Assembly: GCA_023412215.1 (NCBI GenBank)
Contig: JAEYNX010000004.1
Span: 1 to 64,000, forward strand
Source: Bacillota bacterium
GTDB taxonomy: Bacteria > Bacillota > Clostridia > Oscillospirales > Ruminococcaceae
Length of the DNA: 64,000 nt
Direction of reading: 5' to 3'
A program made the position numbers and the translations under genes. Position 1 is the first letter of the stretch. Each line of letters starts with the position of its first letter. Below are positions 41,642 through 50,779 of the stretch, in pieces. Under the pieces are notes generated by a model. That model ran no database searches and had not been told where the DNA came from. It was given only the letters and a program-made list of their open reading frames with translations.

Positions 41642-43657
41642 GTGAAACCATTATCAACGTTTGCAAGAACGCTTGTGCTGTTTTTGCTTGCACTGCTTGT
41701 TTTTATAAGCTACGGGCTGCGTCTGATGCAGCTGCAGCTGGTTGAGGGTACAAGCTACCGCGAGCAGGCCAACAAGCACTCCGAGCGCAGCGTTACGGTT
41801 ACCGCCGCCCGCGGCGAGATCGTAGACCGCAACGGCCGCCCGCTTGCCGTAAACCGCAGCTGCTACAACATCGTGTTCGACGGCGCGTTTATGCCCAAGA
41901 AGATGCAAAACGAGATTATTATAAAGCTCAGCGAGATCTTTACCGCGGCGGGGGTGAAGTGGAACGAAACCCTGCCCCTTACCAAAACCGCCCCCTACGA
42001 CTTTACGCCGGACAGCGACAAGGCGGTGGCCCGCTTAAAAACCGATCTCGGCCTGCAGGCCTACGCCACGCCCCAGCATGTGGTGGATGAAATGATGAGC
42101 CGCTACGGCATTACAAGCGACTTTACCCCCGAGCAGCAGCGCATCATCATGGGGGTGCGCTACGAGATGCAGCGGCTGGAGTTTTCCGCCGTAACGCAGT
42201 ACACCTTCGCCGAGGATGTTAACATGGACATTATCTCAAAGGTGCGGGAAAACAGCATCTCGCTGCCGGGCGTAGACGTGCAGGAAAGCACCGTGCGCGA
42301 GTACATGAGCGAGGACATTGCGCCCCACCTCATCGGGCTCATTGGGCCGATCTACGCGGAGGAATATGCGGCGCTGAAGGAAAAGGGCTACCATCTCAAC
42401 GATGTCGTGGGCAAAGACGGCATCGAGAAGGCGTTTGAAGACCAGCTTCGCGGCAAAGACGGCACGAACGTGATGGAGTTTGACGGCAAGGGCGCCCTGC
42501 TGGGTGTAAAACAGGTTGAAACCCCTATACCGGGCAACACCGTCATGCTCACCATCGACTCCAACCTGCAGAAGGTTGCGCAGGAGTCGCTTCAGCGGCA
42601 GATCAAGCACCTCAACGAAACGGCCCCGGAGGGCCAAGGCAAGGAGGCCAACGCGGGCGCCGTGGTGGCGGTGGACGTTAAAACCGGCGAAATCCTTGTG
42701 TCCGCCACCTACCCCTCCTATAATATCAACAACTTTATGAAGGACTACAGCGCCCTTTCGCAGGACAGTCTTTCCCCTTTAATGAACCGCGCCATCAACG
42801 GGCTGTATGCCCCGGGCTCCACCTTTAAGCCGACGGTGGCCACCGCCGCGCTCGCCGAGGGCGTGATCACCCCCAACACCCACGTAACCTGCGGCGGTAT
42901 CTACACCTTTTTTGACGACTACCAGCCCCGCTGCCTAAGCGCACACGGCAGCATCAACGTCATCACCGCGCTGCAGGAGTCCTGCAACATCTTCTTCTAC
43001 GACACGGGCCGGATCACGGGCATCGACACCATCGACAAGTACGCCGCGATGTACGGCTTGGGCCAGAAAACGGGCATCGAGATTCCCGAGAGCATCGGGC
43101 GCGTGGCAAGCCCCGGGTACCGCGAAAAGATCGGGCAGGAATGGTATAAGGGCGACGTGCTGCAGGCCTCCATCGGCCAGTCGGATACGGCGGTTACCGT
43201 CCTGCAACTGGCGCAGTATGCCGCAACCATCGCGCGCAAAGGTGTGAGGCTGGAGTCGCACCTTGTAAAGAGCGTGCTTTCCTACAACCTTGATAATACC
43301 GTCTCCGAGACGCAGCCGGTCGTCGCGAATACCATCGAGGATAAAAACAACGCCTTTGAAACCGTTATACAGGGCATGGTCAACTGCGCGCGCATCGGCT
43401 CGGCCCGCGGCTCCTTCGGCAACTACCCCATCGACGTTGCCGCCAAGACCGGTACGCCCGAGACCAAGGAGTTTCCGAACTCGGTATTTATCACCTTCGC
43501 GCCGGCGGAAGATCCCCAGATCGCCGTCGCGGTGGTGATTGAGAAGGGCTGGCACGGCTACACCGGCGCACCGGTAGCCCGCGACATCTACAACGCCTAT
43601 TTTGCCGAAAAAGAAACCACAACGGCGCTGCCCACCGAAGAAACCTTGCTCGCATAA
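41642..43657 (+). CDS. mrdA: Penicillin-binding protein 2 (elongation transpeptidase)
   Basis: This class B PBP cross-links peptidoglycan in the elongasome with MreBCD and RodA. It has an N-terminal membrane helix (about 9-27), a dimerisation/pedestal domain (about 45-270) and a transpeptidase domain. That domain contains STFK (Ser 393, Lys 396), SCN (447-449) and KTG (602-604). GTG 41642 is taken as start, 11 bases after GGGAGG. GTG 41630 overlaps that site. A TATAAT at 41589-41594 may give a local promoter, and the 225-bp spacer from mreD holds a hairpin (41478-41506). rodA is not adjacent. Confidence 0.94.
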   Translation: MKPLSTFARTLVLFLLALLVFISYGLRLMQLQLVEGTSYREQANKHSERSVTVTAARGEIVDRNGRPLAVNRSCYNIVFDGAFMPKKMQNEIIIKLSEIFTAAGVKWNETLPLTKTAPYDFTPDSDKAVARLKTDLGLQAYATPQHVVDEMMSRYGITSDFTPEQQRIIMGVRYEMQRLEFSAVTQYTFAEDVNMDIISKVRENSISLPGVDVQESTVREYMSEDIAPHLIGLIGPIYAEEYAALKEKGYHLNDVVGKDGIEKAFEDQLRGKDGTNVMEFDGKGALLGVKQVETPIPGNTVMLTIDSNLQKVAQESLQRQIKHLNETAPEGQGKEANAGAVVAVDVKTGEILVSATYPSYNINNFMKDYSALSQDSLSPLMNRAINGLYAPGSTFKPTVATAALAEGVITPNTHVTCGGIYTFFDDYQPRCLSAHGSINVITALQESCNIFFYDTGRITGIDTIDKYAAMYGLGQKTGIEIPESIGRVASPGYREKIGQEWYKGDVLQASIGQSDTAVTVLQLAQYAATIARKGVRLESHLVKSVLSYNLDNTVSETQPVVANTIEDKNNAFETVIQGMVNCARIGSARGSFGNYPIDVAAKTGTPETKEFPNSVFITFAPAEDPQIAVAVVIEKGWHGYTGAPVARDIYNAYFAEKETTTALPTEETLLA

Positions 43658-43722
43658 CGGCATTTGGGCGGCATGTTATGATTATCAAACCATTTTTTGT
43701 GAATAATAACTTATAATTAGGA

Positions 43723-43750
43723 TTGCAATTTTAACTTTTTATGTTAAAAT
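43723..43750 (+). promoter_or_regulatory. Candidate minD promoter
   Basis: TTGCAA (43723-43728) and TAAAAT (43745-43750) have a 16-base spacer, 60 bases before minD. Confidence 0.45.
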
Positions 43751-43809
43751 TAAATTTGACGAGTTATGCTCGCCAGAATCTGCGTTTTTTCTGCACGGAG
43801 GTTTGTACC

Positions 43810-44550
43810 ATGTCCGCACAATTATTTGCAGTTGTCGGTTCTAAAGGCGGCGTGGGCAAATCGACCGTTGCGTTTTATACGGCGCTCGCGCTCGCCAAAA
43901 AAGGCGGCAGTGCGGTTGTGTTGGATTTAGACCTTGGCTTTCGCTGCCAGTCGGCCTTTTTCGGGGTAGAAAGCGATGTGGTTTACGACCTTTCCGACCT
44001 GCTGACGGCAGAGACCATCGAGCTGGATAAGGCGATTAAAAAGTGTAGCTTTCAAGACCGGCTGTTCCTGATCCCCTCCTGCGCCGACCCGTTTGCGCGC
44101 CTAAACTTCGACCGGCTCGCGACGGTATGCGCGGCGCTTCGCACCCGTTTCGATTATGTGGTAATCGACGCTCCCCCCTCCATCTCGCGCGGGTTTATCG
44201 CGGCCATAACGCTCGCCGACAGTGCCGTTGTGGTGACTACCCCCGATCCCACCTCGGTAAAATCCGCTTTACTGTGCGCACAGATCACGGCGAAGGCCGG
44301 TGTGAAAAACCAGCACCTGATCATTAACAAGGTGCCCGAAAGCCCGAGGTTTGCCCCGCTTATCAGCGACTTCGACAGCATTATCGACGACATCGGGGTA
44401 CAGCTTTTAGGGGTTGTTCCGCTCTACGAAGGGCTGGATCGCTTTGCGCAGAACGCGAAGGCTCCGAACCCCAAGGCGGCTTTTATGCTTGCGTTTGACA
44501 ACATCGCACGGCGCTTAAACGGCGAAGATATCCAACTTTTGATTGGTTAA
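43810..44550 (+). CDS. minD: MinD/ParA-family ATPase
   Basis: MinD is a membrane-associated P-loop ATPase that positions the division site. The 246-residue protein has the deviant Walker A GSKGGVGKST (10-19), VVLDLDLGFR, and YVVIDAPPSISRGF. The start ATG 43810 has GGAGG 9 bases upstream. A C-terminal amphipathic membrane helix is not obvious (end LNGEDIQLLIG), and neither minC nor minE is present here although many clostridia have minC-minD-minE at this site. It may be a MinD-like orphan with another partner. Confidence 0.85.
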   Translation: MSAQLFAVVGSKGGVGKSTVAFYTALALAKKGGSAVVLDLDLGFRCQSAFFGVESDVVYDLSDLLTAETIELDKAIKKCSFQDRLFLIPSCADPFARLNFDRLATVCAALRTRFDYVVIDAPPSISRGFIAAITLADSAVVVTTPDPTSVKSALLCAQITAKAGVKNQHLIINKVPESPRFAPLISDFDSIIDDIGVQLLGVVPLYEGLDRFAQNAKAPNPKAAFMLAFDNIARRLNGEDIQLLIG

Positions 44551-44609
44551 ATACGATAAAGACGGCGGTTGAAAACGCCGCGTTCGCAGACGGAGGAGTT
44601 GTTTTCTCA

Positions 44610-45017
44610 ATGAATATCGCACTCATCGCACACGACACCAAAAAAGAACTGATGGTGCAGTTCTGTATCGCTTATTGCGGCATATTAAGCCGCCACAGCC
44701 TGTGTGCCACCGGCACCACGGGCAAACTCGTATCGGAGGCGACCGGCCTTGAGATACAGCGGTTCTTAAGCGGTTCCCACGGCGGAGACCAGCAGATTTC
44801 CGCGCGCATTGCCTGCAATGAGATAGACCTTCTGCTCTTTTTCCGCGACCCCCTCACCGTAAAGCCCCACGAGCCCAACGAGGCAAACCTTTTGCGCCTT
44901 TGCGACGTGCACAACATCCCTGTCGCCACCAACATCGCGACCGCCGAGGTGCTCATCCACGGCCTTGAGCGCGGCGACCTTGACTGGCGCAATATCGTAA
45001 ACCCCAAGAATTCTTAA
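44610..45017 (+). CDS. mgsA: Methylglyoxal synthase paralogue (second copy)
   Basis: A 135-residue short-form MgsA of the Bacillus type, starting directly at MNIALIAHD. It has His 8, Asp 9, ATGTTGKL, HGGDQQIS with catalytic Asp 60, and VKPHEPNEANLLRL with His 87. In the first copy and in the E. coli and B. subtilis enzymes the motif is PH(D/E)PD. Here Asn 90 replaces the second Asp, a residue important for activity in E. coli MgsA, so activity may be reduced or altered. It follows minD by 59 bases, an order also seen in other Firmicutes, suggesting that this is the vertically inherited copy. Confidence 0.88.
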   Translation: MNIALIAHDTKKELMVQFCIAYCGILSRHSLCATGTTGKLVSEATGLEIQRFLSGSHGGDQQISARIACNEIDLLLFFRDPLTVKPHEPNEANLLRLCDVHNIPVATNIATAEVLIHGLERGDLDWRNIVNPKNS

Positions 45018-45047
45018 GGCGCAACACCATTGCGCTGCCTGCCCCGC

Positions 45048-45076
45048 TTGACACGTCGTGCGGGATAGGGTAGAAT
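45048..45076 (+). promoter_or_regulatory. Promoter of the hisS-aspS T-box transcript
   Basis: TTGACA (45048-45053) and TAGAAT (45071-45076) have a 17-base spacer. The start would be near 45083, just before the T-box leader. Confidence 0.75.
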
Positions 45077-45082
45077 ACAGTT

Positions 45083-45357
45083 CATACCGGATATTGGGCG
45101 CAAACATTCGCATAACATGCGAATGTCTAGGAAAAAGGAGTACCGCAGCGCAGCAACCAGAGAGAACGGGCCGGGCGGCATGCCTCGGGTGCAAGCCTGT
45201 TTTTGTAACGCGCCGCGGGAAGACAGTTTCTCAGCCCACCGTTTTCCCCGCGTTAAGGGGCCTTAAGCGGAGCATGTTTTCATGCTCAACAAGGGTGGCA
45301 CCACGGGCTACTGTTCCCCGTCCCTTTTTTGGAGGGACGGGATTTTTGTTTTTTTAT
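45083..45357 (+). promoter_or_regulatory. T-box leader, specifier GAC (Asp)
   Basis: The leader senses uncharged tRNA and relieves termination. The antiterminator core AAGGGTGGCACCACG is at 45291-45305. The terminator stem (ccgtccc/gggacgg) with a long T-run is at about 45318-45357. In stem I, AGTA (45139-45142) faces GAA (45219-45221), with the flanking helix ccgcagcgc against gcgccgcgg. The triplet after GAA is GAC (45222-45224), the Asp codon. The sensed tRNA is thus probably tRNA-Asp, matching aspS, the second gene of the operon, rather than hisS. Confidence 0.9.
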
Positions 45358-45383
45358 TCTGCATGTTGAAAGGGAGTATTTTC

Positions 45384-46718
45384 ATGGCACTGCTAACCAA
45401 GGCACCGCGCGGCACACAGGATTTTCTGCCCGCAGAGACCGCCAAGCTGCGCTACATTGAGGCGACCGCGCTTGAAATCGCCGCCCTGTACGGTTTTAAA
45501 GAGATCCGCACCCCCACCTTTGAGCACACCGAGCTGTTCGACCGCTCGGTGGGCGACACCACCGACGTGGTGCAGAAGGAGATGTACACCTTCACCGACA
45601 AGGGCGGGCGTTCCATCACCCTGCGCCCCGAGGGCACTGCGGGCATCGTGCGCTGCGTGATGGAGCACAGCCTGCTCAATGACGCGCTGCCGATGAAGGC
45701 CTGCTATATCACCACCTGCTTCCGCTACGAAAAGCCGCAGGCCGGGCGCTGGCGCGAGTTTTCGCAGTTTGGCGTGGAGGCCTTCGGCCCCGCCGTACCC
45801 GACGCGGACGCCGAGGTGATTGCCCTTGCGCACGAGGTGCTTACCACCCTCGGCGTAAACGACATCATCCTTAAAATCAACTCGATTGGCTGCCCCACCT
45901 GCCGCGCGGAATACCACAAGGCGCTCAAGGAGTACTTTGCCAAGAATGCCGAGAGCCTGTGCGAGACCTGCCGCGGGCGCTTAGACAAGAACCCCATGCG
46001 CATCCTTGACTGCAAAAGCCCCGTGTGTGCCGAGATCGCCGCGGGCGCGCCGAAGGTGCTCGACTATATCTGCGACGACTGCCGCGCGCACTTCGAGGGG
46101 GTAAAAACCCGCCTGACGGGCGCCGGTATCGCCTTTGAGATCGCCCCCACGCTGGTGCGCGGCTTAGACTACTACACCAACACCGTGTTTGAGTTTGTCT
46201 CTAGCGTCATCGGCGCGCAGGGTACCGTGTGCGGCGGCGGGCGGTATAACGGCCTGGTGGAGGCGCTGGGCGGCAGCCCCACCCCCGCGCTGGGCTTCGG
46301 CATGGGCATCGGCCGCCTAATGCTGGTGATGGAGGCCGCTAAGAGCGAATACCCCGAGGAGAAGGGCTGCGACGTCTACATTGCGCCGCTGGGCGACGGG
46401 GCAAGGCAGCGCGCGTTTGAGCTCATCAAGCAGCTGCGCACCGAGGGCTTCGCCGCCGAAACCGACCTGATGGGCAGAAGCTTAAAGGCGCAGATGAAGT
46501 ATGCCGACAAGCTGGGCGCCGCCTACACCCTCGTCATCGGCGACAGCGAACTGGAGCAGGGCATAGGCAAGCTTAAAAACATGAAGACCGGCGCGCAGAC
46601 CGACGTACCGCTCACCAACGCCTTTGTGGAGACCTTCTATAACCTCACCCTCTCAGAGGCGGTGGAGGACCTCTCCAATACCGGCCTTGAGGGGTTTGAC
46701 TTAAACCTGCTGAAATAA
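45384..46718 (+). CDS. hisS: Histidyl-tRNA synthetase
   Basis: This class II synthetase charges tRNA-His. The 444-residue product has ALLTKAPRGTQDFLP at the start, motif 2 FRYEKPQAGRWREFSQFG, the HisA motif LVRGLDYYTNTVFEF, and motif 3 GFGMGIGRLML. A C-terminal anticodon-binding domain follows (from about 330). ATG 45384 is chosen with AAAGGGAG 9 bases upstream. It is controlled by the T-box and followed by aspS after 39 bases. Confidence 0.97.
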   Translation: MALLTKAPRGTQDFLPAETAKLRYIEATALEIAALYGFKEIRTPTFEHTELFDRSVGDTTDVVQKEMYTFTDKGGRSITLRPEGTAGIVRCVMEHSLLNDALPMKACYITTCFRYEKPQAGRWREFSQFGVEAFGPAVPDADAEVIALAHEVLTTLGVNDIILKINSIGCPTCRAEYHKALKEYFAKNAESLCETCRGRLDKNPMRILDCKSPVCAEIAAGAPKVLDYICDDCRAHFEGVKTRLTGAGIAFEIAPTLVRGLDYYTNTVFEFVSSVIGAQGTVCGGGRYNGLVEALGGSPTPALGFGMGIGRLMLVMEAAKSEYPEEKGCDVYIAPLGDGARQRAFELIKQLRTEGFAAETDLMGRSLKAQMKYADKLGAAYTLVIGDSELEQGIGKLKNMKTGAQTDVPLTNAFVETFYNLTLSEAVEDLSNTGLEGFDLNLLK

Positions 46719-46757
46719 TCCTAACAAACAATGAACGGCTGAAAGGGTAGATGATGT

Positions 46758-48530
46758 ATGGACACGATGGGAACACTCAGAAGAACCCACTACTGCGGCG
46801 AGGTGGCGGAAGGCGACATCGGGCAGGAGGTAGTGGTGTGCGGCTTTACCCAGAAGATACGCGACATGGGCAACCTTGTTTTTATAGACCTGCGCGACCG
46901 CACGGGGATCATCCAGCTGGCGTTTGACGACGGTACCGCCGCCGAGCTGCTGGAGAAAGCGAAGACGGTGCGCTCGGAGTTCGTGCTGATGGCCAAAGGC
47001 ACGGTGCGCAAGCGCGAATCGGTGAACAGAGAGCTGAAAACCGGCGCGGTGGAGGTGTATGTGGCCGACCTGCGCATCCTCTCCAAGGCGCAGACCCCGC
47101 CCTTTGAGATCACCGACCAGAGCAAGGTTAATGAGGAGCTGCGCTTAAAGTACCGCTACCTCGACCTGCGCCGCCCTAGCTTGCAGCAAAACCTCATCCT
47201 GCGCCACAAGATCGCCAAGGTGGCGCGCGACTACTACTACGAGAACGGCTTTTTAGAGATAGAAACCCCGATGATGATCAGATCCACCCCCGAGGGCGCG
47301 CGCGATTATCTGGTGCCCTCGCGCATCCACGGCGGCAAGTTCTACGCGCTGCCGCAGTCCCCGCAGATCTACAAGCAGCTGCTGATGATCTCGGGCTACG
47401 ACCGCTACTTCCAGATTGCGCGCTGCTTCAGGGACGAAGACCTGCGCGCCGACCGCCAGCCCGAATTTACGCAGATCGACCTTGAGCTTTCGTTCGTGGA
47501 TATGGAGGACATCCTGCGCATCAACGAGGGCTTTGTGCAACGCCTGTTCAAAGAGGTGCTGGGCGTGGATATCCCGCTGCCGCTGCCCCGCCTCACTTTC
47601 AAGGAGGCGATGGAGCGCTACGGCTCGGATAAGCCCGACACCCGCTTCGGCATGGAGATTGCCGATATCTCGGATACCGTGAAGGATACGGAGTTTGTGG
47701 TGTTTAAAAACGCCATCGCCGAGGGTGGCAGCGTGCGCGGCATCGTGGCCAAGGGCGGCGCCGCCAAGCTTACCCGCAAGGAGATCGACAAGCTCACCGA
47801 GCAGGTGCGCGGCATCGGCGGCAAGGGCCTTGCGTACATCCGCTGGGTGGAGGACGCCCCCAACTGCTCGTTCGCGAAGTTTGTAAACGAGGACGAGCTT
47901 ACCGCCATTATGAAGGCGCTCGGCTGCGAAAAGGGCGACGTGGCGCTGATTGTAGCCGATAAAAACCGCGTGGTGCTGCCCGTGCTAGGCCAGCTGCGCT
48001 TAACGGTAGCGAAGCTCTTGGAGATCGAGCGCACGGGCTTTAACTTCCTTTGGATTACCGAGTTCCCCTTCTTTGAGTGGGACGAGGAGAGCGGCACCTG
48101 GCTTGCCATGCACCACCCCTTTACCATGCCGCTGGAGGAGTGCCTGCCCTACCTTGAGAGCGACCCCGGCTCGGTGCGCGCCAAGGCGTACGACCTTGTG
48201 CTCAACGGCATAGAGCTTTCGAGCGGCTCTATCCGCATCACCGATTTTGAGCTGCAGCAGAAGATGTTCTCGCTGCTCGGGCTTACCAAGGAAGAGATTG
48301 AAGTGAAGTTCGGCTTTTTGGTAGACGCCTACCGCTACGCCGCACCGCCGCACGGCGGCGCTGGCATCGGCCTGGACCGCCTCGCCATGCAGATGTGCGG
48401 CGCCGAAAGCCTGCGCGACGTGGTCGCCTTCCCAAAGGTGCAGAACTGCAGCGAGCTGATGAGCGCCTGCCCCGCAGAGGTAGACGACAAGCAGCTGACG
48501 GAGTTGGGGATTGCGGTGATAAAGAAGTAG
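46758..48530 (+). CDS. aspS: Aspartyl-tRNA synthetase
   Basis: This class II synthetase charges tRNA-Asp. The 590-residue bacterial-type enzyme has an N-terminal OB-fold anticodon domain (about 15-110), RYLDLRRP, motif 2 FRDEDLRADRQPEFTQID, the bacterial GAD insertion (about 290-410) and motif 3 GGAGIGLDRLAMQ. GAAAGGG lies 10 bases before ATG 46758. It is cotranscribed with hisS under an Asp-type T-box. Confidence 0.97.
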   Translation: MDTMGTLRRTHYCGEVAEGDIGQEVVVCGFTQKIRDMGNLVFIDLRDRTGIIQLAFDDGTAAELLEKAKTVRSEFVLMAKGTVRKRESVNRELKTGAVEVYVADLRILSKAQTPPFEITDQSKVNEELRLKYRYLDLRRPSLQQNLILRHKIAKVARDYYYENGFLEIETPMMIRSTPEGARDYLVPSRIHGGKFYALPQSPQIYKQLLMISGYDRYFQIARCFRDEDLRADRQPEFTQIDLELSFVDMEDILRINEGFVQRLFKEVLGVDIPLPLPRLTFKEAMERYGSDKPDTRFGMEIADISDTVKDTEFVVFKNAIAEGGSVRGIVAKGGAAKLTRKEIDKLTEQVRGIGGKGLAYIRWVEDAPNCSFAKFVNEDELTAIMKALGCEKGDVALIVADKNRVVLPVLGQLRLTVAKLLEIERTGFNFLWITEFPFFEWDEESGTWLAMHHPFTMPLEECLPYLESDPGSVRAKAYDLVLNGIELSSGSIRITDFELQQKMFSLLGLTKEEIEVKFGFLVDAYRYAAPPHGGAGIGLDRLAMQMCGAESLRDVVAFPKVQNCSELMSACPAEVDDKQLTELGIAVIKK

Positions 48531-48846
48531 TGTTGTGGGACGATAGCCTACTTTAAATGACTGAATAGAATGATTAAGGGGGAAGCAATGAAACTTCCCC
48601 CTTTTTAATGTATATGGATAATAGGTAACTCAGCGGCTCTAAATCTTGGTATGTTATAAACATTATGCGAAGTAAATAAGGCGTTCTCGAAAACGCTGGA
48701 CGTACCATCATGTGAAGTATAAACACTCGTAAAAGCTGAGCTAATGGTTTTTTATGCGAAGCTCAGAGAGGACGCTGATTTTCGCATTGTTTTTTTATTA
48801 TAACCCTAATACTATGCATTACATGACGAGACTGTTGCCACAAGAA
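48531..48846. other. Gene-free interval with aspS terminator
   Basis: A terminator at 48576-48606 (aagggggaag/cttccccctt followed by TTT) ends hisS-aspS. The rest, to 48846, is AT-rich with one hairpin on aagctgagct/agctc near 48737-48770. No gene is seen. Confidence 0.6.
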
Positions 48847-49599
48847 TCATAAAACTATATTTAAGACAAAAAAGAAAATCATAATTAAGAAATTGCTTAT
48901 GCCATGAGCTAAATAACTTCCCAATAAGCTTCCTGTTTTTACAAAGATATATCCGAAGTATAGTCCCATAACAGTTACTACCAAAAGATGAGGGGGGTCT
49001 AGATCTGTTATCGTAAATGGAGCGAACGTCATTCCTATATGTCTTAATACAAAGATAAAAGTAGAAGCCATGACAGCAGCAATTTCTAACATTTTTTGAC
49101 GTTTAAATATTGGCCTCCATACTATAAAAAGAAGCGTAATAACAAAACCCCTGAAGTATATCTCTTCAAACCCTGAAATTAAAAGTTCAAATAGCAAAAA
49201 TGTTATAAGATTTTGTGTACTTATTGAAAAAGGGAAAGTATAATGGTACACATTGTTAATTTCAAGAAGTGTACCAATAAATATATATAACACCATGAAT
49301 ACCGTTAAAAATATTAAGTTAGCTTTTATGCTAAACTTAAAGTTATTAATATTATAGCCCAAGTCTTTTATAGATCTTTTTATCACAACACCCAATAAAG
49401 CAACTAAAGTAAAAGATATAAACGCATTTATTAATCCAGTAAATATAAGCGAGGTAATGTTAGAACTAATACTTCTAAAATTAGGTATAATCAACGGCTG
49501 TACCAATTGCTTGCCAATAACATCGGACATAAAGTAACTCAATAAAAAAAGTAAAATAACTTCTATCGGAATTAATACTATTAATGCAGCTTTTTTCAT
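48847..49599 (-). CDS. CPBP-family intramembrane metalloprotease
   Basis: A 250-residue polytopic protein of the CaaX protease/bacteriocin-processing (CPBP, Abi) family. It has the three motifs: GFEEIYFRG (Glu 145, Glu 146, Arg 150), FVLRHIG for the His of motif 2 and AHGISNF for motif 3. Members process prenylated or peptide substrates or give bacteriocin self-immunity. Codon use is strikingly A/T-rich (roughly one-third GC by eye) compared with neighbours, so recent transfer is likely. It stands alone on the minus strand within an accessory island; the ATG 49599 has AAAGGAG upstream. Confidence 0.88.
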   Translation of the reverse strand: MKKAALIVLIPIEVILLFLLSYFMSDVIGKQLVQPLIIPNFRSISSNITSLIFTGLINAFISFTLVALLGVVIKRSIKDLGYNINNFKFSIKANLIFLTVFMVLYIFIGTLLEINNVYHYTFPFSISTQNLITFLLFELLISGFEEIYFRGFVITLLFIVWRPIFKRQKMLEIAAVMASTFIFVLRHIGMTFAPFTITDLDPPHLLVVTVMGLYFGYIFVKTGSLLGSYLAHGISNFLIMIFFFVLNIVL

Positions 49600-50096
49600 T
49601 ATGTACTCCTTTTTTTGATGTTGCTAATTGCTTACTAGGATAGATTATTAAAGTGATCAGAACTATACTATGTTCATTACTTTGGAATACGTCCATAAGA
49701 TTTCAATAGTTTTTCATACAAAATAATGATGATTTTTACTAAGAGGGAAAGCCATTATTATGTCTATATGTTGGCTGGAGCCAACAAGATTCTGCGAATA
49801 TACTATGCGCGAGTCAAAGCCGAACTCGATAACTTAGAGAGCATCTAAACTTATATGGCTTCAATTCAGCCAACGTTTCCATACACGGTGGCTTGATTTT
49901 TTGCGTCTATCTTTCTGATTCAACATTTTCCCAATTTAAACTTGTCTTTCCTTTGCAGGTCTATAATCACTCTATCTCCAGAATACTTCAATTGCAAAAA
50001 CCTGTCAACATTAGTCAAAAGTATCAAAAAGTAAACCATGTAGTTCTCATTCCAATTCTGAAACCTCTAAATTCAGTTTTCAATTAGCCCCCAAGC
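49600..50096. other. AT-rich gene-free interval
   Basis: No gene is supported. A short open segment at about 49769-49848 would read MLAGANKILRIYYARVKAEL and a few more residues to a stop. It could be a broken tail of a mobile-element protein, but it is too short to assign. A small hairpin gttggct/agccaac lies at its start. Confidence 0.35.
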
Positions 50097-50698
50097 TTGT
50101 CGCTCAGGCCGCGACAGGCCCATCCTTTTCTTGTTCGAGAAAGAGGAGCAGCTTTTCAGCAAGCTGAAAAGCCCAGCGAATCGGGGGCAAGCCCCCAGAA
50201 CCCCCGCGCAGTCAAACAGGCGTGGGGAGATGGATGCCACTAATCTAGCACCCTCGTGCAAACATGCAACCTTCGATTGCTTGGCACATGCGGCCCCAGC
50301 TTTAGGGTGTCGCCGTTCGCAGGCGAACTGTGTTCGCCCCTATGCTTCGCATTTTATGCCCTCAGGGTCTTTATCCAAAGTTCTGCTTCCGCCTGTTTGA
50401 CCGCGCTGCTTCCCGCTAAGGAGTTGCAGTAATCCAACTGAGTGTGGCGGCTTACGGATGCGGAAAACGCCATACTTCGATTGAGTGAACGAGGGCATAG
50501 ATGCAAACTTGTTTGCATCTACAAAAGTACGACCCTAAGGCTGGGGCCGCATGTCGTACTTTTGCCGAGTTTTCTGCGTTAGTGCATCAGCCATTCCTCC
50601 GCAGCCGTAAGCCGCGGGGTGCAGGGAACTCCCTGCTTCGCTTTTGCCTACTTTTCCCGAACAGGAAAAGTAGGGGCCCGTCGCGGCCTGAGCGACAA
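50097..50698. mobile_element. 602-bp non-coding element with about 50-bp terminal inverted repeats
   Basis: The ends are inverted repeats. The first 19 bases (ttgtcgctcaggccgcgac) are identical at both ends, and about 50 bases match with around seven or eight differences. Inside, tgcggccccagc(t/c)ttagggt at 50289-50308 pairs with 50531-50550, and cagtcaaacaggcg near 50208 pairs with 50390-50404. Many local hairpins are present (50152-50171, 50315-50328, 50499-50520, 50523-50562, 50647-50674). No plausible gene is encoded. It interrupts low-GC sequence, so it is probably a non-autonomous mobile element. Confidence 0.65.
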
Positions 50699-50779
50699 TC
50701 TGAATTATTAGTAAATGTTCATTATAAAACAGTAATCCTTGTCCCTATGGATACGGGCAATGTTAAATCAGTATTAGTC

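Noticed and set aside
41548..41745. 65-codon frame overlapping the start of mrdA
   Set aside because: It runs out of frame across the PBP2 ribosome site and N-terminus and has no domain.
49769..49848. Short frame beginning MLAGANKILRIYY as a transposase tail
   Set aside because: Only about 26 residues, no ribosome site and no inverted repeats; family not assignable.
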